Source: Dreissena polymorpha (lineage: Eukaryota; Mollusca; Bivalvia; Myida; Dreissenidae). From it: a DNA stretch of 64,000 nucleotides. The stretch is from assembly GCF_020536995.1 (NCBI RefSeq), contig NC_068358.1, positions 38,986,560 through 39,050,559 on the forward strand, given 5' to 3'. The translations under genes and the position numbers were made by a program. Shown here in pieces: positions 11,644-23,491 of the stretch (its first letter is position 1; each line of letters opens with the position of its first letter). A model generated the notes under the pieces. That model made no database searches. It saw nothing but the letters and a program-made list of their open reading frames with translations, and had not been told where the DNA came from.

Positions 11644-12790
11644 TAACAGACCAGGATCGACGCCATCCGAAGCCATTGCACATTAAATATGATCACATGC
11701 TGATGTTATATTTAAGTATTCTATTCTATAAAGAAAAAGAAGAATGTCGAATATAATTTTACAGATATCAATAATAAAGGTGAACAACTGTATAAAGTCA
11801 TTTTTTTAAACACAAGCTCCATTTTTAAAGATTTTTTAAAAGATCCTTCACGTCTATTTTCAAATGCCTAGACCTTCAACCATAGTATCTAAAAAGAAAC
11901 GGTAAAAGAGTGTAGCCACAATAAGAGTCGAGCGTTTATTGTGAATGGCTTGTGTATTTTGTTAACATATTGAGCTTATTTGACCTTAATTTGAAATGTG
12001 TTAGAAACATAATCAATAAATAATAACGCTAATTTAAAGGAGTGCATTGTAAAGCAGTGGAATTTCGTTCAGTAGTTTAAGATAGAGAAATACAGCGTCA
12101 AGTGCGCCAGTTTAAGTCTTTGGTATCAAATTAAAGTGAAGAAAATATTTAATATGTATAGAATTCGTTTTGTCTTCTTCAAGTGCCATTACTTCTAGAA
12201 TGTATTTACTTTTTTAAGTATCAAAATATTGCGAAATAAAAACAAGAATCCGTTGCATGCATTGAAACAATAATTATTTGATTAATCCTACGTGCGTTCA
12301 ATGCATCACGCACGTAACCTGTATAATTCAGGAAACATATTACTTAGCAAATTAAAAAACATAGACTAGAATATCAAAACAACTTTCAAAATAGTAAAAT
12401 ATAATTTATGCTTACGCTCCTCTTTGAACTAGAAACTCCCATTTTTTTCACAAAAAGATTTTTTTAACTTAAACCATTTACAAACAAAATATTAAAACTC
12501 AATATATATTACGTCAGCACAGATATTTAAGCAAACGGGTATTACCCGAATTTACCCGGCCGATATAAACGTACATGGACAAAAGAGTTAAATAAACTTC
12601 AAGTTTTGGGGGATTGGTGTGCAATGGTTCGTGCAATAGATAAACATTAAAAGAACTGGGTCATATGATGACAGTTATTACCATATTCTAAATCATCCGT
12701 TGGGATCCCTATTATCAAAACTGAGTCAAATTTAACAAGGTCAGTCAATGTCTTATCAAACTGTTATAATATTGAAACTGCTGTATTAGT
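11644..12790. other. No gene seen
   Basis: This is AT-rich sequence with stops in all frames and no TIR pair or tandem repeat that I could recognise. Confidence 0.4.
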
Positions 12791-12794
12791 TTAA

Positions 12795-12985
12795 ACATAT
12801 TTATTTTAACTCAATTTCATAGTAAGCCTATGGCTTATTTGAAACGCTCTCGAGTCCGTTTTCTGGGACTATAATCAGTTCTTGGTGTATATAGGAAAAT
12901 CTAAAAATGCTTCCAAAGTGGGGGTCGATCCCGTGACCTCTCGATCGCTGGGTGGACAGCATACCCAGTACGCCACGGCCACATC
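12795..12985 (-). mobile_element. tRNA-derived SINE
   Basis: On the minus strand the head carries an A-box-like TGGCGTACTGGG (12964-12975) and a B-box-like GGGATCGACCC (12922-12932), within GATCGAGAGGTCACGGGATC. A body follows with cccagaaaacggactcgaga and caaataagccataggc, which resembles the conserved central part of bivalve SINEs of the Deu/V type, and then a T/A-rich end. It is too degenerate to be a working tRNA gene because the acceptor stem does not pair. Family assignment is from memory. Confidence 0.7.
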
Positions 12986-13152
12986 AAGCGCTATGTGTAC
13001 TTTATAAGCATGTGAATGCTATAACTCTTTAATTTTAAATAAATTTGACATTTCCCCATGATCTTTATAAAGCTGTATGATGTTTGGTGTTGTTCATGTT
13101 TGTAGTTCATTTATTGTTTTCTGCACAGTTTTATATTTAAAACATGAGTGGC

Positions 13153-14420
13153 ATACAGGGTTGTAAATTGTTGACAGTTCATTTATATTCAGTTTTTTAT
13201 TGAACAAGGTGAATCTTTGATATTGTTAACCAAACGGCCATTAGAAATGTACGTAATCGTCCTGGAAAAGGCTGGGATTATAATATTGTCATAGAAATCA
13301 CCGTACTATGTCAGTGATTTTTTTGGCTCAAAATTACCGCCGAATTTCGGCTGCTTCCCAATCGCAAAATTCCACGTTTTTTCCCAAAAATCTGACCAAA
13401 ATTTCCCCAAAAAAATCCAAATTTTCCCCCAAAAAAAAAATTATTTTTTTTTAAGAGAGAAGTGTCTTATGATTTCTTAACTCTAGATTTCAACTTTAAT
13501 TTTTTTAAACATCTTACATTTACTATATAACTTTAATTTAGTCCTTTTTTCGATAAATAATTCCCAAATTTGCCACTTTTATTGATTAAAAAAAAATTCC
13601 CAATTTCACCAGACTCCTTTTCTAAAAATGGCTAGAAAACCCCCTGAACATGCACTTAAAAACAATATTAATTCTGTTACTTATACTCATATTTATAATT
13701 CTAAATTTTTCCAAATTTCATGGTTTATCGCGCTATTTTTCCCAATTTCATGGTTTATCGCGCTAATTTTCCCAATTTAAAATACAATTTAAAATACAGG
13801 GTTGTAAATTGTTGACAGTTCATTTATATTCAGTTTTTTATTGAACAAGGTGAATCTTTGATATTGTTAACCAAACGGCCATTAGAAATGTACGTAATCG
13901 TCCTGGAAAAGGCTGGGATTATAATATTGTCATAGAAATCACCGTACTATGTCAGTGATTTTTTTGGCTCAAAATTACCGCCGAATTTCGGCTGCTTCCC
14001 AATCGCAAAATTCCACGTTTTTTCCCAAAAATCTGACCAAAATTTCCCCAAAAAAATCCAAATTTTCCCCAAAAAAAAAAATTATTTTTTTTTAAGAGAG
14101 AAGTGTCTTATGATTTCTTAACTCTAGATTTCAACTTTAATTTTTTTAAACATCTTACATTTACTATATAACTTTAATTTAGTCCTTTTTTCGATAAATA
14201 ATTCCCAAATTTGCCACTTTTATTGATTAAAAAAAAATTCCCAATTTCACCAGACTCCTTTTCTAAAAATGGCTAGAAAACCCCCTGAACATGCACTTAA
14301 AAACAATATTAATTCTGTTACTTATACTCATATTTATAATTCTAAATTTTTCCAAATTTCATGGTTTATCGCGCTATTTTTCCCAATTTCATGGTTTATC
14401 GCGCTAATTTTCCCAATTTA
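13153..14420 (+). repeat. 641-bp tandem duplication (two nearly identical units)
   Basis: The stretch beginning cagggttgtaaattgttgac near 13157 recurs near 13798, with a period of 641 bp and very few differences, through atttcatggtttatcgcgct near the end of each unit. The duplicated block includes host flank plus the left part of the TIR element at 13312-14462, so it arose after that insertion. The near-identity points to recent origin, or to an assembly artefact. Confidence 0.9.
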
Positions 14421-14462
14421 AATGGCACAGGCTGTAACAAATAAAAGCAAAAAAAATCACTG
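13312..14462. mobile_element. Non-autonomous hAT-like element, enlarged by the tandem duplication
   Basis: The ends are CAGTGATTTTTTTGGC on the left and GCAAAAAAAATCACTG on the right, a terminal inverted repeat of about 13 bp. The flanks TATGT (13307-13311 and 14463-14467) are identical, consistent with a 5-bp target duplication. The interior is rich in ttcccaaa/aaattccca words and encodes nothing. The CAGTG terminus fits hAT-type ends, but the short duplication is atypical. A second copy of the left end lies near 13953 because of the 641-bp duplication. Confidence 0.6.
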
Positions 14463-15871
14463 TATGTAAATGCTCTTTGACGGAGATCGAAGGAAGACAG
14501 TATGATGCAGGCAACACAAAATATAGTTATCTATAACATGTAGCTAATCTATCACTTTGGGCAACTAATGAGAGTGTTATTAAATATAGCATGCCCCAAT
14601 AGCATCGACCTATGATATATTTTTTTCAAAATCACTGACTAGCATACTAATTATTTTAGGTTATTGCGTTCTCCCGCTAATGTGTAAAACTGTATTATGT
14701 TACCAGCCGCTGACAAGGGCCTCTTACTGTTTGACCTCAAAATCGATACACAAAACTATATATGGAACAATCACTTTGAAAGTTATATGTCCCCGTGACC
14801 TTAAACACTTGATATGCTGACCTAAAAGCAGATATCCTTATTATTTACCTTCCAATTAACCCGTCTACCGTGTCCGATGGATGCTCGCGAATCGTAGTGA
14901 TGTGTAGATTTCGTGCGACGACTAATATCAGATTAAAAGCCCACGCAAAGTTGACTTTAAATCAATTGTCATCGTCCTGTCTCCTCAGGTAACCTTCATA
15001 ATAACAGTGCATGATTGTACGTTAAATTGTTCTCTATATACCATGTTTTAGTAAAATACCCTACGGAACGACCGATGGATATGAAAAGCAATATCTCCCA
15101 CATTGTTTTAACTAAAAGTGGTGAAATGAGTCGATAGTGTCTCTTCATATGTTTAACGGTATATACAATGAACTCCGTACGGTTCGATCATTTGAATCAA
15201 TGCCTTTATAATCATATACGTTCAGGACTGTGTTTGTGCCTTCAAACTTTCTCTGTTTACCCTGTCATTGTCGTTACTTTTAGAAGTATAGTATTAATGA
15301 AATCCTGTCTGACAGTGAATACATTTTATTTCAAATAAGTGTCGTGCTGTGTATAATTATGACTTTACCTATGATAATACCACGTGGTTAGCATGTGGCT
15401 ATGATAATAATTAGTAAAAACATCATTTTGAAATACGCCACACGCTAACCACATGTGGAAATACTATGGCTGTAACGAAGAAAACCATACCGTAGAATAT
15501 CCAGCAACCCCTGATATGAATATAAGATTTCAATATTCGCGAAATACAGATGAAAATGAATCACTTCGACTTGATAGCATGCTTGTGTTTTCTTATAATC
15601 AAAGGTTAAATTGATCAATATTGATTCAAAAAATCAGTGGTAAACAAAAGCAATTGCTGAACACTCATGTGGATTTATATTTACTTTACTTTTTAGACAA
15701 CCAATCGGGTACACACGGATTGATGGTGAGATCAATTTATGATTGATTCTATTCATCGTCGCCATTTCAATAATAAGTGAAAAATCAAATATATTAAAAA
15801 ATTTGGCAAGATATTCATATTCATAGATAGATAACTCTAAGAAATGCTATCTCCTCAATTCAAAATTGAAA
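14463..15871. other. No gene seen; one inverted repeat
   Basis: There is no supported coding exon. The only structure I noted is the inverted repeat at 15380-15458. Confidence 0.4.
15380..15458. repeat. Inverted repeat with E-box core
   Basis: The left arm is CCACGTGGTTAGCATGTGGC (15380-15399). The right arm at 15437-15458, reversed, reads CCACATGTGGTTAGCG then TGTGGC. The arms match except for a 2-base gap and one mismatch, with a loop of about 37 bases. This may be a small foldback element or a cruciform. Confidence 0.6.
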
Positions 15872-16572
15872 TCTCCCTTCTTCTACACCATTGACAACAC
15901 AATTCTCAAAAACGTCCAAGAGAATCCATACTTAGGTTTTACTTTCTTCAATGACTTGAAATGGAAAACCCACATCTCAAACTCTCATCTCATGCCGGAA
16001 AACCGCATACCAAGCGCTCATGTGCTCTAAACTGGAGTATGGGAGTGTAATGTGGGACCCATACCAGCAAGGCGACATAGACAAGCTAGAACGAGTCCAG
16101 CGATGTGCGACACGCTTTATTACTAAGAATTACAAATCCAGACAAGATGGATACGTATTAGCCATGCTGGACAAACTAAGGCCTCCCCACCTAACAAGAG
16201 AGGCGACGCCACCAGAGATTGACGTTCCTGTACAAGGTAGTGGATTGGCACGTACCGGCTATCAATATTGATCACTATTTGCATCGATTAAGACCGAAAC
16301 GCACTATAAGGGCTAAGAAGTTTCAATACTACATCCATCAAAATATTGTGTTAAATTCAGTGAACAATAACTCTCGTTCTTTCCGCGAACCATTCTGGAC
16401 TGGAATTTACGCAGTGAAAGTACTGTGAACTCAGCATCTTATGAGTGTTTTAAGGCCGCAATGACGGCAAAAGTGGGACATTTGCCTAGCTTATATTGAC
16501 TTCATGCGCACGCCCCGTTGAATAAAAGTCAATCTTGGTCACTTCAACGAATCCATTCAGATTCAGATTCAG
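15872..16572 (+). mobile_element. CR1/L2-like LINE, 3' end of the reverse transcriptase ORF plus tail
   Basis: Translation gives NPYLGFTFFNDLKWKTHIS (about 15925-15990), then a deletion, then KLEYGSVMWDPYQQGDIDKL and ERVQRCATRFITKNY (16020-16190). After a frameshift near 16200 comes FLYKVVDWHVPAINIDHYL, ending near 16428. These are the conserved C-terminal segments of the non-LTR reverse transcriptase ORF2 (YLG-DLKW-H, LEY-S-WDP, R-QRRAARF, YKI). The element closes with three ATTCAG units at 16555-16572, the kind of short tandem tail used by CR1-group LINEs. It is 5'-truncated, with at least one internal deletion and one frameshift, so it is dead. Confidence 0.82.
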
Positions 16573-17028
16573 ATACATATACATTTATTTCAAAGTGTTG
16601 TGTAACCTTAATAAAGCGGCTTAGTTTTCACAATGCTCTGACGTCACTTCCTCTTAAATCCAGATGGCACATTCATTTTGAGAGCTGTCCAATATGAAAT
16701 GGTCTGCTTGCGTATTGCAATGAAAGTTGCCGCAATTTATCTAAATAAAAAAGGTACCTCCCCCTTTTCAAAAAGTAGGGAAACATTAATAGGCCTTGCA
16801 TTATGGTTTTAGGGACCGAATTTAACCTATTAAGGCACTTGCATTTTTTTGCAAGTTGATTTTTTTTCACTTGCAAGTTGCAAAATGAAAAACTTACTCG
16901 CAATTGGGGATGTTTTATTTAAAACAATACATTTATTGTACCATATTTCTTAAAATTGTGCATTATATGTTGGCTATTTAAAAAGCATAATTTTTGTCGC
17001 TGTCGGCAACATAATCTAGATGTTAAAT
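16573..17028. other. No gene seen
   Basis: This is AT-rich sequence between the LINE tail and the transposon nest. A local palindromic word (acttgcaagttgcaa) lies near 16870. Confidence 0.35.
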
Positions 17029-17146
17029 TCAGTATACTCGACATCACTTGACTCGCGGTATCACTTGTCTAGCGGTATTTTGTTGTGCGCCACCTAGCTG
17101 ATGTTTACGTTGTCTACAAGCTGACCTACTTTCATTTTTCATTGAA

Positions 17147-18590
17147 CAGTGCTCCAGCTAGCAATAAATAGAGGGGCGCTGCGCACCTCTAAAATTGGCC
17201 CCCTTAAAAAGCGCCCCTCTATTTTTCTGTCAAATGCCCTATTGGTCTCTAAATTCCTGTTTTCAGGCCGTATAAACCGCCAAAAACATCGACCTGAATA
17301 CACAGATAACACCCTTACCAGTACATGACTGCGGGGGGGTATTAAGTCAACACATCTTTAACAAACAAGCCCCAAGGGCGTGGTTTGTTATCAGATCACT
17401 AATTAGCCTTTTGTTGCAGACGATAGTAACATGCTGTTAAAGATTATCTCTGAGGTCACGCTTGGTTAGGCACAATCACACTCGAATGAAATCAAACTCG
17501 GCACTATTGATTTTTTTAAACTTCTTAATTCTTTGGCTATGATTTTTTCTTTGCAAAAATATTGATTTTTAATTGAAAATACCCATTAAAATTTGAAAAT
17601 TAATCATCTTTTTTTTAATACGAATATGCGGTTCATTTTTAGTCCGAAATTACGGCATGGAAGAACATATTTGTGTTTTGATTTTATTTCTGAACTTTAA
17701 AACACTGTCTGTCCTCAATCATGATGAACTTTAACATGAATAGGGGCAGACAGTTGTTATTTCAACAAATAAAGAGCTTGTTTGGAAGGCGGATTTATCA
17801 CTCTGAGTAAAATGTAATTTTGATATTGTCATATATTTTTGCGACCTAACAAAACTGTCAACGTTGTTGACATTAGTTGAAATAACATGTTGTAAAATAA
17901 ATACATCCTATTATTAACAATAACAATGTTTCATTTCAACCTCCAGACTGGATGCTACTTCATGGTGACATTGATCATTGTTTAGACTTTAAGTTTGTCA
18001 ATATAGATTTTGTTTAAATGAATATTATTGTGGACAAACATTGGCTCAAAGTTATTTAAAGCAACGAACTTAAGTGGTGACAGTCAGAACGTTTTTTTGA
18101 CCCAGTGAAACCCCTGAATTTATTTCATGTTTTCTTTGTTCTTCTAAAAATTCTCTGATGCTGAAACTGGAACCTGAAAGATTAACATGCAGTTCAATGA
18201 TGATAGGTGATTAAAAACATCAAAATCTTCCCCCCCCCCCCCCCACACACACACCGGAAAGAAATATGATATCTACATATCTCTAATGCGTGTTGTCAGA
18301 TGCTAGCCCAAGTCGGTTATGAAATTGGCTACGAAGTTGTTTTCCTTAGCGCCAATGTAGATAGAAATATATTTATTATAATTTCATTACACAAAATGAG
18401 GAACAGCATACAATTGGTGAAAGCTTCCAATGCACTAATGTTTACAATTCATAAGTATTTAGTATAACCAAAGTATATACATGTACTTAAGTATATTTAT
18501 AACCAAATGCCTTATTTTCCAAAATTACGCGTGAAATGTGCCCTTTTTGGGGAAGCTCCCCTCTATTTTGAAAAGCTGGCTGGAGCACTG
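17147..18590. mobile_element. 1.44-kb non-autonomous TIR element (copy A)
   Basis: The ends are CAGTGCTCCAGCTAGC on the left and GGCTGGAGCACTG on the right, with TTGAA repeated on both flanks (17142-17146 and 18591-18595). Just inside the left end is the near-palindrome agaggggcgctgcg followed by cacctct, echoed near the right end by gctcccctctatttt, so the inverted similarity extends well past the tip. No ORF is present. Copy B at 26459-27761 has the same ends and interior. The superfamily is unsettled: CAGTG ends suggest hAT or a relative with short duplications. Confidence 0.75.
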
Positions 18591-19370
18591 TTGAAATACT
18601 ATTTTCTGGGTGAAAATGAGTGGAATACTGGTAAGTTTGTTCATTTTCTTTGTTGTGTATATGTTTTTTCATTAAAATGTATTAAAACAAACTAAGAAAA
18701 TAAGAAAAAATCGGTACTTGTCAAACTTTCCATCAATGTTTACAAGTTCGTCTGCCGTATCAATGTCAGACAACCAGTGTTTTTTTCACTTATAGGGGAA
18801 TGGTGGCGGGGCCCGTCCAAAGGGGAAAAAATGCGTCGTTTTTTAGGAAAAGGGGAAAATTAAAAATTCACTTGTTTATATGTAATGATATTTATTATAT
18901 TAATACACATGTTTGTTTGAATATAATATTCACAGCTGAATGTCTTTGTCCTTTTTCTTAAAATTAAAATATATATATCATTGATATTTTCAACATTAGT
19001 TTCAGACATTTCAGCCTTCATGCACAGTCTCAGTTTTCTAAGCCATTTTGAGTCTAATTGGGATCTTTTAAATCGATAAAATGGCAAATTTGAGCATGTT
19101 TTATCAATAAAAAGGACCAAATTGGAATGATTTTATCAACAAATATTGACACAATATAGATACATCAGGCCTTTTCTTGGCCATTTTTTGAGAAAAATGC
19201 AATTAATATGAAAAGTCCACTGATTTGGGAAAAACTATTTAATACAACTCTTTAAAATAATTCAAAATAATATAAATTATAGTTATATACTTTGTTAGTT
19301 GTTTATGAAATAAATTTGAGATATATTTATCATGATTATGAGACAGTTCTTTCATTTTTTAGCTCATCTA

Positions 19371-20704
19371 TTTTTTGAAAAAAAATTATGAGCTATTGTC
19401 ATCACCTTGGCGTCGGCGTTGGCGTTGGCGTCCGGTTAAGTTTTGCGTTTAGGTCCACTTTTCTCAGAAAGTATCAATGCTATTGCATTCAAACTTGGTG
19501 CACTTACTTACTATCATGAGGGGACTGGGCAGGCAAAGTTAGATAACTCTGGCGTGCATTTTGACAGAATTATGTGCCCTTTTTATACTTAGAAAATTGA
19601 AAATTTTGGTTAAGTTTTGCGTTTAGGTCCACTTTTCTCAGTGAGTATCAATGCTATTGCATTCAAACTTGTTACACTTACTTACTATCATGAGGGGACT
19701 GGGCAGGCAAAGTTAGATAACTCTGGCATGCATTTTGACAGAATTATGTGCCCTTTTAATACTTAGAAAATTGAAAATTTTGGTTAAGTTTTGTGTTTAG
19801 GTCCATTTTATTCCTTAAGCATCAAAGCTATTGCTTTCATACTTGCAACACTTACTAACTTTCATAAGGGGACTGTGCAGGCAAAGTAATGTAACTCTGA
19901 CTGGCATTTTGACAGAATTATGTGCCCTTTTTATACTTAGAAAATTGAAAATTTGATTAAGTTTTGTGTTTAGGTCCACTTTATTCCTACAGTATCAAAG
20001 CTATTGCTTTCATACTTGCAACACTTATTAACTATCATAAGGGGACCGTGCAGGCAAAGTTATGTAACTCTGACTGGCATTTGGACGGAATTATGGGCCC
20101 TTTATACTTAGACAATTGAAAATTTGGTTAAGATTTATGTTTTGGTCCACTTTACCCCTAAAGTATCATAGATATTGCTTTCATACTTGGAACACTCAAA
20201 AACTATCATAAGGGTACAGTAAAAGGACAAGTTGCATAACTCTGGTTGTCATTGTTACGGAATTATGGCCCTTTTTTGACTTAGTAACTTTTAACATATG
20301 GTTAAATTTTGTGTTTCAATCCACTTTACTTCTTAAGTATCAAGGCTATTGCTTTCAAACTTCAAATACTTTCATGCTATCATGAGGTTACTGTACCTGG
20401 CAAGTTGAATTTTACCTTGACCTTTGAATGACCTTGACTCTCAAGGTCAAATTATTAAATTTTGCTAAAATTGCCATAATTTCTTTATTTATGATTAGAT
20501 TTGATTGATACTTTGACGAAACTACTCTTACCTGACATACCACAATAGACTCCACCCAAACCGTCCCCCGTGCCCTCCCACCTCCCCCCCCCTATTTGTT
20601 TTTTTTTTTTTTTTTAAGATCATCTCACAAATGACCACCACACCCTCACACTATACCCCCCACCCCACCCCCCCCCCCCCCCCCCCCCAAGTTTTTTTTT
20701 TTAA

Positions 20705-20735
<31 letters not shown>

Positions 20736-21087
20736 CATCTCACAAATTACCACCACACCCTCACACTATACCCACCCCCCCCCCCCCCCAATTTTTTTTT
20801 TTTTAACGGTTATGTTTGAAATACCGTCCAGCCATCGCACCCATAAAATCCCCCCCCCCCCCCCCCCCCCCCCCCATCGCCCTTCCCCCCCCCCACCCCC
20901 GCCCCCGATTTTTTTTTTTTTTTTTTTTTCGCTTTTTTGGAAGATAATGTAATAAATGTCCACAACCCCACACTATACACCCCTCTTCACTCCACCCCTC
21001 CCTCCTTTGTGATTGAAAATGAGAGTCCCTTCACCTTTAAAAAGAAAATAGATGAGCGGTCTGCACCCGCAAGGCGGTGCTCTTGTT
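19371..21087 (+). mobile_element. Helentron-like tandem-array element (E1)
   Basis: It starts TTTTTAGCTCATCTATTTTT. Near the end the inverse AAAATAGATGAGC appears, then a hairpin (GCACC...GGTGC, about 21064-21080), then CTCTTGTT (21080-21087). The core is about six units of 172-178 bp (ttaagttttgcgtttaggtc at 19434, 19612, 19786 and so on), progressively diverged, then C-rich and T-rich tracts. It is nested within the hAT-like element. The plan (subterminal inverted repeats, 3' hairpin, tandem core, no TSD) is that of HINE/pearl-type non-autonomous Helentrons. Confidence 0.65.
20540..20935. repeat. Poly-C and poly-T low-complexity tracts
   Basis: Long C runs (for example about 20669-20688, 20771-20789 and 20851-20875) alternate with T runs. 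The minus strand is G-rich and could form quadruplexes. Glycine-rich frames here are by-products of these tracts. Confidence 0.95.
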
Positions 21088-23340
21088 TTTATTTTTTTTA
21101 ACTTGGAGGGGAATTTTTTACAAAATTTGGGGAAAATATATACTCTTTTTTGAGGGAAATGGGGCCGAATATTGGCCCCGAAATTGCCATAAAAAACACT
21201 GCAGACAACACACATTATAAAACGGTTAACATGAACTAATTCCTATCAGTTTTGTTAATAGGTCAGGCACAACACTTTTTTAAATTATGAATATAAAAGT
21301 ATTGCCAAATTTCATTTAAATTAATTTCAACAATGAAAGATAATTAACCAGATCTGTTTGATTATTTTCAGACATGGAAACCATTGAGAGACAAGAAGCC
21401 ATATGACAGAAATAATCTGCAAAGGGCATATGCTGCTACATTGTCCGGGATGTCCGTGTATCATGCAGCCAGGGTGTATCAGGCTCCTGAATCAACACTG
21501 AGGGACAGAACCAGACAACATGTGTCAATTGACTGTCATCATGGGGCAAACACACTATTTACAGAAGATGAAGAAAGGAAGTTGGCTGACCATATTGTGT
21601 ACATGGCAGACATTGATTATGGCTACTCTCTAATGGACATCCAGTACATGGCATGGGACTGTGCAATGTCTCTCCACAAGCCTGTAAAGGCAAAAGAACA
21701 TCTTAGTCAGGGTTGGATGTATTCTTTTCTCTCCAGGTGGGAAGAGCTAAAAGTTGTTAAGCCCCAATGTCTCTCTTTATCAAGGCTCAGTCTGCATCCA
21801 AGGAAAACATTGACAAGTACTTCCAAGAGTTAAATTCTATTCTAACTGAACCTGATCTGAAGCAATCTCCTCAAAGCATTTTTAACATTGATGAGTCTGG
21901 ATTCTCAACTGAACATAAACCACCCAAAATAGTATGCGGCAACAAGACCAAACCTCGAGCAGTAACATCAGCCAGAACGAAAACAGTCACTGTCATTGGG
22001 GCTGCAAATGCTCTTGGCAGCACATACCACCTTTTTACATTTTTCCAGGGAAAAGGTGGTGTGATGAATTGCTGGAAGGTGCTGCCCCTGGATCACATGG
22101 AGGCATGACTGAAAGTGGGTTCGTGAATAGGGACCTGTTTGAAAGCTACCTGAAAGGTCATTTCACTAGCCATGCGGGACTGGTAAAGGGCACAGACAAG
22201 CCAACAACATTGATTCTGTATGACGGTCACAAATCACATGTGTCACTGACCCTGACTGATTGGGCTAAGGAACATTCAGCGGTATTGTTTGTCTTACCAC
22301 CACATTCCAGCCATCTCACTCAGCCCCTTGATATTGGTGTGTTTGGACCAATGAAACACCATTACAATTATGAGTGCAAAGCATACATGCATGCAAACCC
22401 AGGGGTGTCCATCACACGGTATGAAGTGGCTCGGTTGACGGCAAGACCATACGGTAGAGCTTTTTCCCCAGAGAACATCACAAGTGCTTTTAGAAAGGCT
22501 GGTATTTACCCCTTCAATCCCGACGTGATCACATCAACAGCTACAGCACCATCGTCCATCTACAAACATCCACCAGGAATGCTAAGAGATGATGCAGAAA
22601 ATACCAGTGCTGAAAAATCAGAAAACAAGGCCAATACATCAACTTGTAAAACTAGTCAAAATTTCTTTGAAGAGAGAACAATAACAAAAAATGTGACTGT
22701 AAAACCAAGAAAAAAATTCACACCACCATATAAATTACAAGGAAGTCTTATGTCTGATGAAAACATGGAACAAATAAATCTCCAACATCAAAAGAAAATT
22801 CAGCTGGAAGAAAACGCTAAGAAAAAGGAGAAAATACCTAAATCAAAGCAACCAAATAATCAAACAACATGTAAATCCCCAAAGGCAACAACATCTGGAC
22901 TGCAAATAAACCGGGTCAACCAGCATGCTGAATCTGAAACTGATGATGATGAGGATCAATCAGATCCATGCTGTGTATGTTCCAGGTTGTCCCCTCCACA
23001 GCTGAAGGACATACACACACTTGTAATCATTAAATGGGGCAAGTGTGACAAATGCCAACACTGGGTCCACTTAACATACTGCTGTGATGTGAGGGTCCTG
23101 AGAAGAGACAGCACATTTTGTGCATTCACTGTTGTTCTGCTGAAGAATGAATGACAAACACTGTTTAATCAAATAAAACAATAAAATGTGACTAAACTAT
23201 AACATTTAAACATTGATATCCCTTTGCAATTAATTTTGTAATGATTTTGAAAATTCAGTGTAAAATAACCTCAATTATGTTATGGTAAACATGTTTGACC
23301 TAATTACCGTGACTCAAGTGATGTCATAAACAAGGACAAA

Positions 23341-23460
23341 ATGGCTGATAGCCATTCGTATATTTCAGCGTTGTTTCGTTTTCATTGTTTAATTTATACT
23401 ATTTTTATCATTTCTGTTAAACATTATGATGGAATTAAATGAAAAATATGTCATTTGATT
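23341..23460 (+). promoter_or_regulatory. Candidate promoter / noncoding first exon for the downstream plus-strand gene
   Basis: TGACTCA (AP-1 type) and TGATGTCAT (ATF/CRE-like) lie just upstream (23310-23325, inside the transposon end), and AAAATGGCTG (YY1-like) is at 23338-23347. A strong donor (gattg/GTAAGT) follows at 23460. CNOT7 coding exon 1 is preceded by an acceptor at 28214-28215, so a noncoding exon upstream is expected. This is the nearest plausible candidate I saw, and the link is inference. Confidence 0.2.
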
Positions 23461-23491
23461 GGTAAGTTGTGTTTGGATGTTTTATTTCCGA

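Larger units (their letters stand above)
18775..21201. mobile_element. hAT-like element with perfect 8-bp target duplication
   Basis: The left end is CAGTGTTTTTTTCACTTATA. The right end, reversed, is CAGTGTTTTTTATGGCAATT. CAGACAAC flanks it on both sides (18767-18774 and 21202-21209). An 8-bp duplication with CAGTG tips is the hAT hallmark. It encodes no transposase, and its middle holds the tandem-array element at 19371-21087. Words near 19205-19255 (aaaagtccactgatt) recur near 25345, so a relative lies in the 25-kb cluster. Confidence 0.8.
18616..23154 (+). pseudogene. pogo/Tigger-like transposase (HTH - DDD nuclease - PHD-like finger), frameshifted
   Basis: The core frame begins near 21372 (WKPLRDKKPYDRNN). 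It has a psq/CENP-B-type helix-turn-helix (QRAYAATLSGMSVYHAARVY, STLRDRTR), then the DDE_1 nuclease: first D in FNIDESGFSTEH, second in LILYDGHKSH, third in SHLTQPLDIGVFGPMKHH. The C-terminus after a Lys-rich linker has a PHD-like finger (CCVCSR, CDKCQHWVH). Two one-base frameshifts break it, one near 21781-21790 and one near 22022-22030, so the gene is dead. A possible first exon at 18616-18630 (ATG, five codons, then GTAAGT) would splice in phase 0 to an acceptor (attattttcag) at 21371, with the hAT insertion inside the intron. That splice is inference. The family cuts and pastes its own element at TA sites. Confidence 0.85.
17029..23330 (+). mobile_element. pogo/Tigger-type DNA transposon, split by later insertions
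   Basis: The outer limits are set by an imperfect inverted repeat. GACATCACTTGACTCGCGGT lies at about 17039-17058, preceded by CAGTATACTC. GACATCACTTGAGTCACGGT is the reverse of about 23307-23326. Between them lie the transposase (18616-23154) and two younger insertions (17147-18590 and 18775-21201). A left end that starts with CAGT and has CTCG/GCGG words fits pogo-family ends. The right end lacks the terminal CAGT, and I see no TA duplication, so the right limit is approximate. Confidence 0.45.

Noticed and set aside
12900-12990. Possible tRNA gene
   Set aside because: A and B boxes are present but the acceptor stem does not pair and a SINE body follows.
20766-21215. Glycine-rich and basic open frames on the minus strand
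   Set aside because: They are translations of poly-C/poly-T tracts and of the hAT-like repeat, with no start context or family signature.
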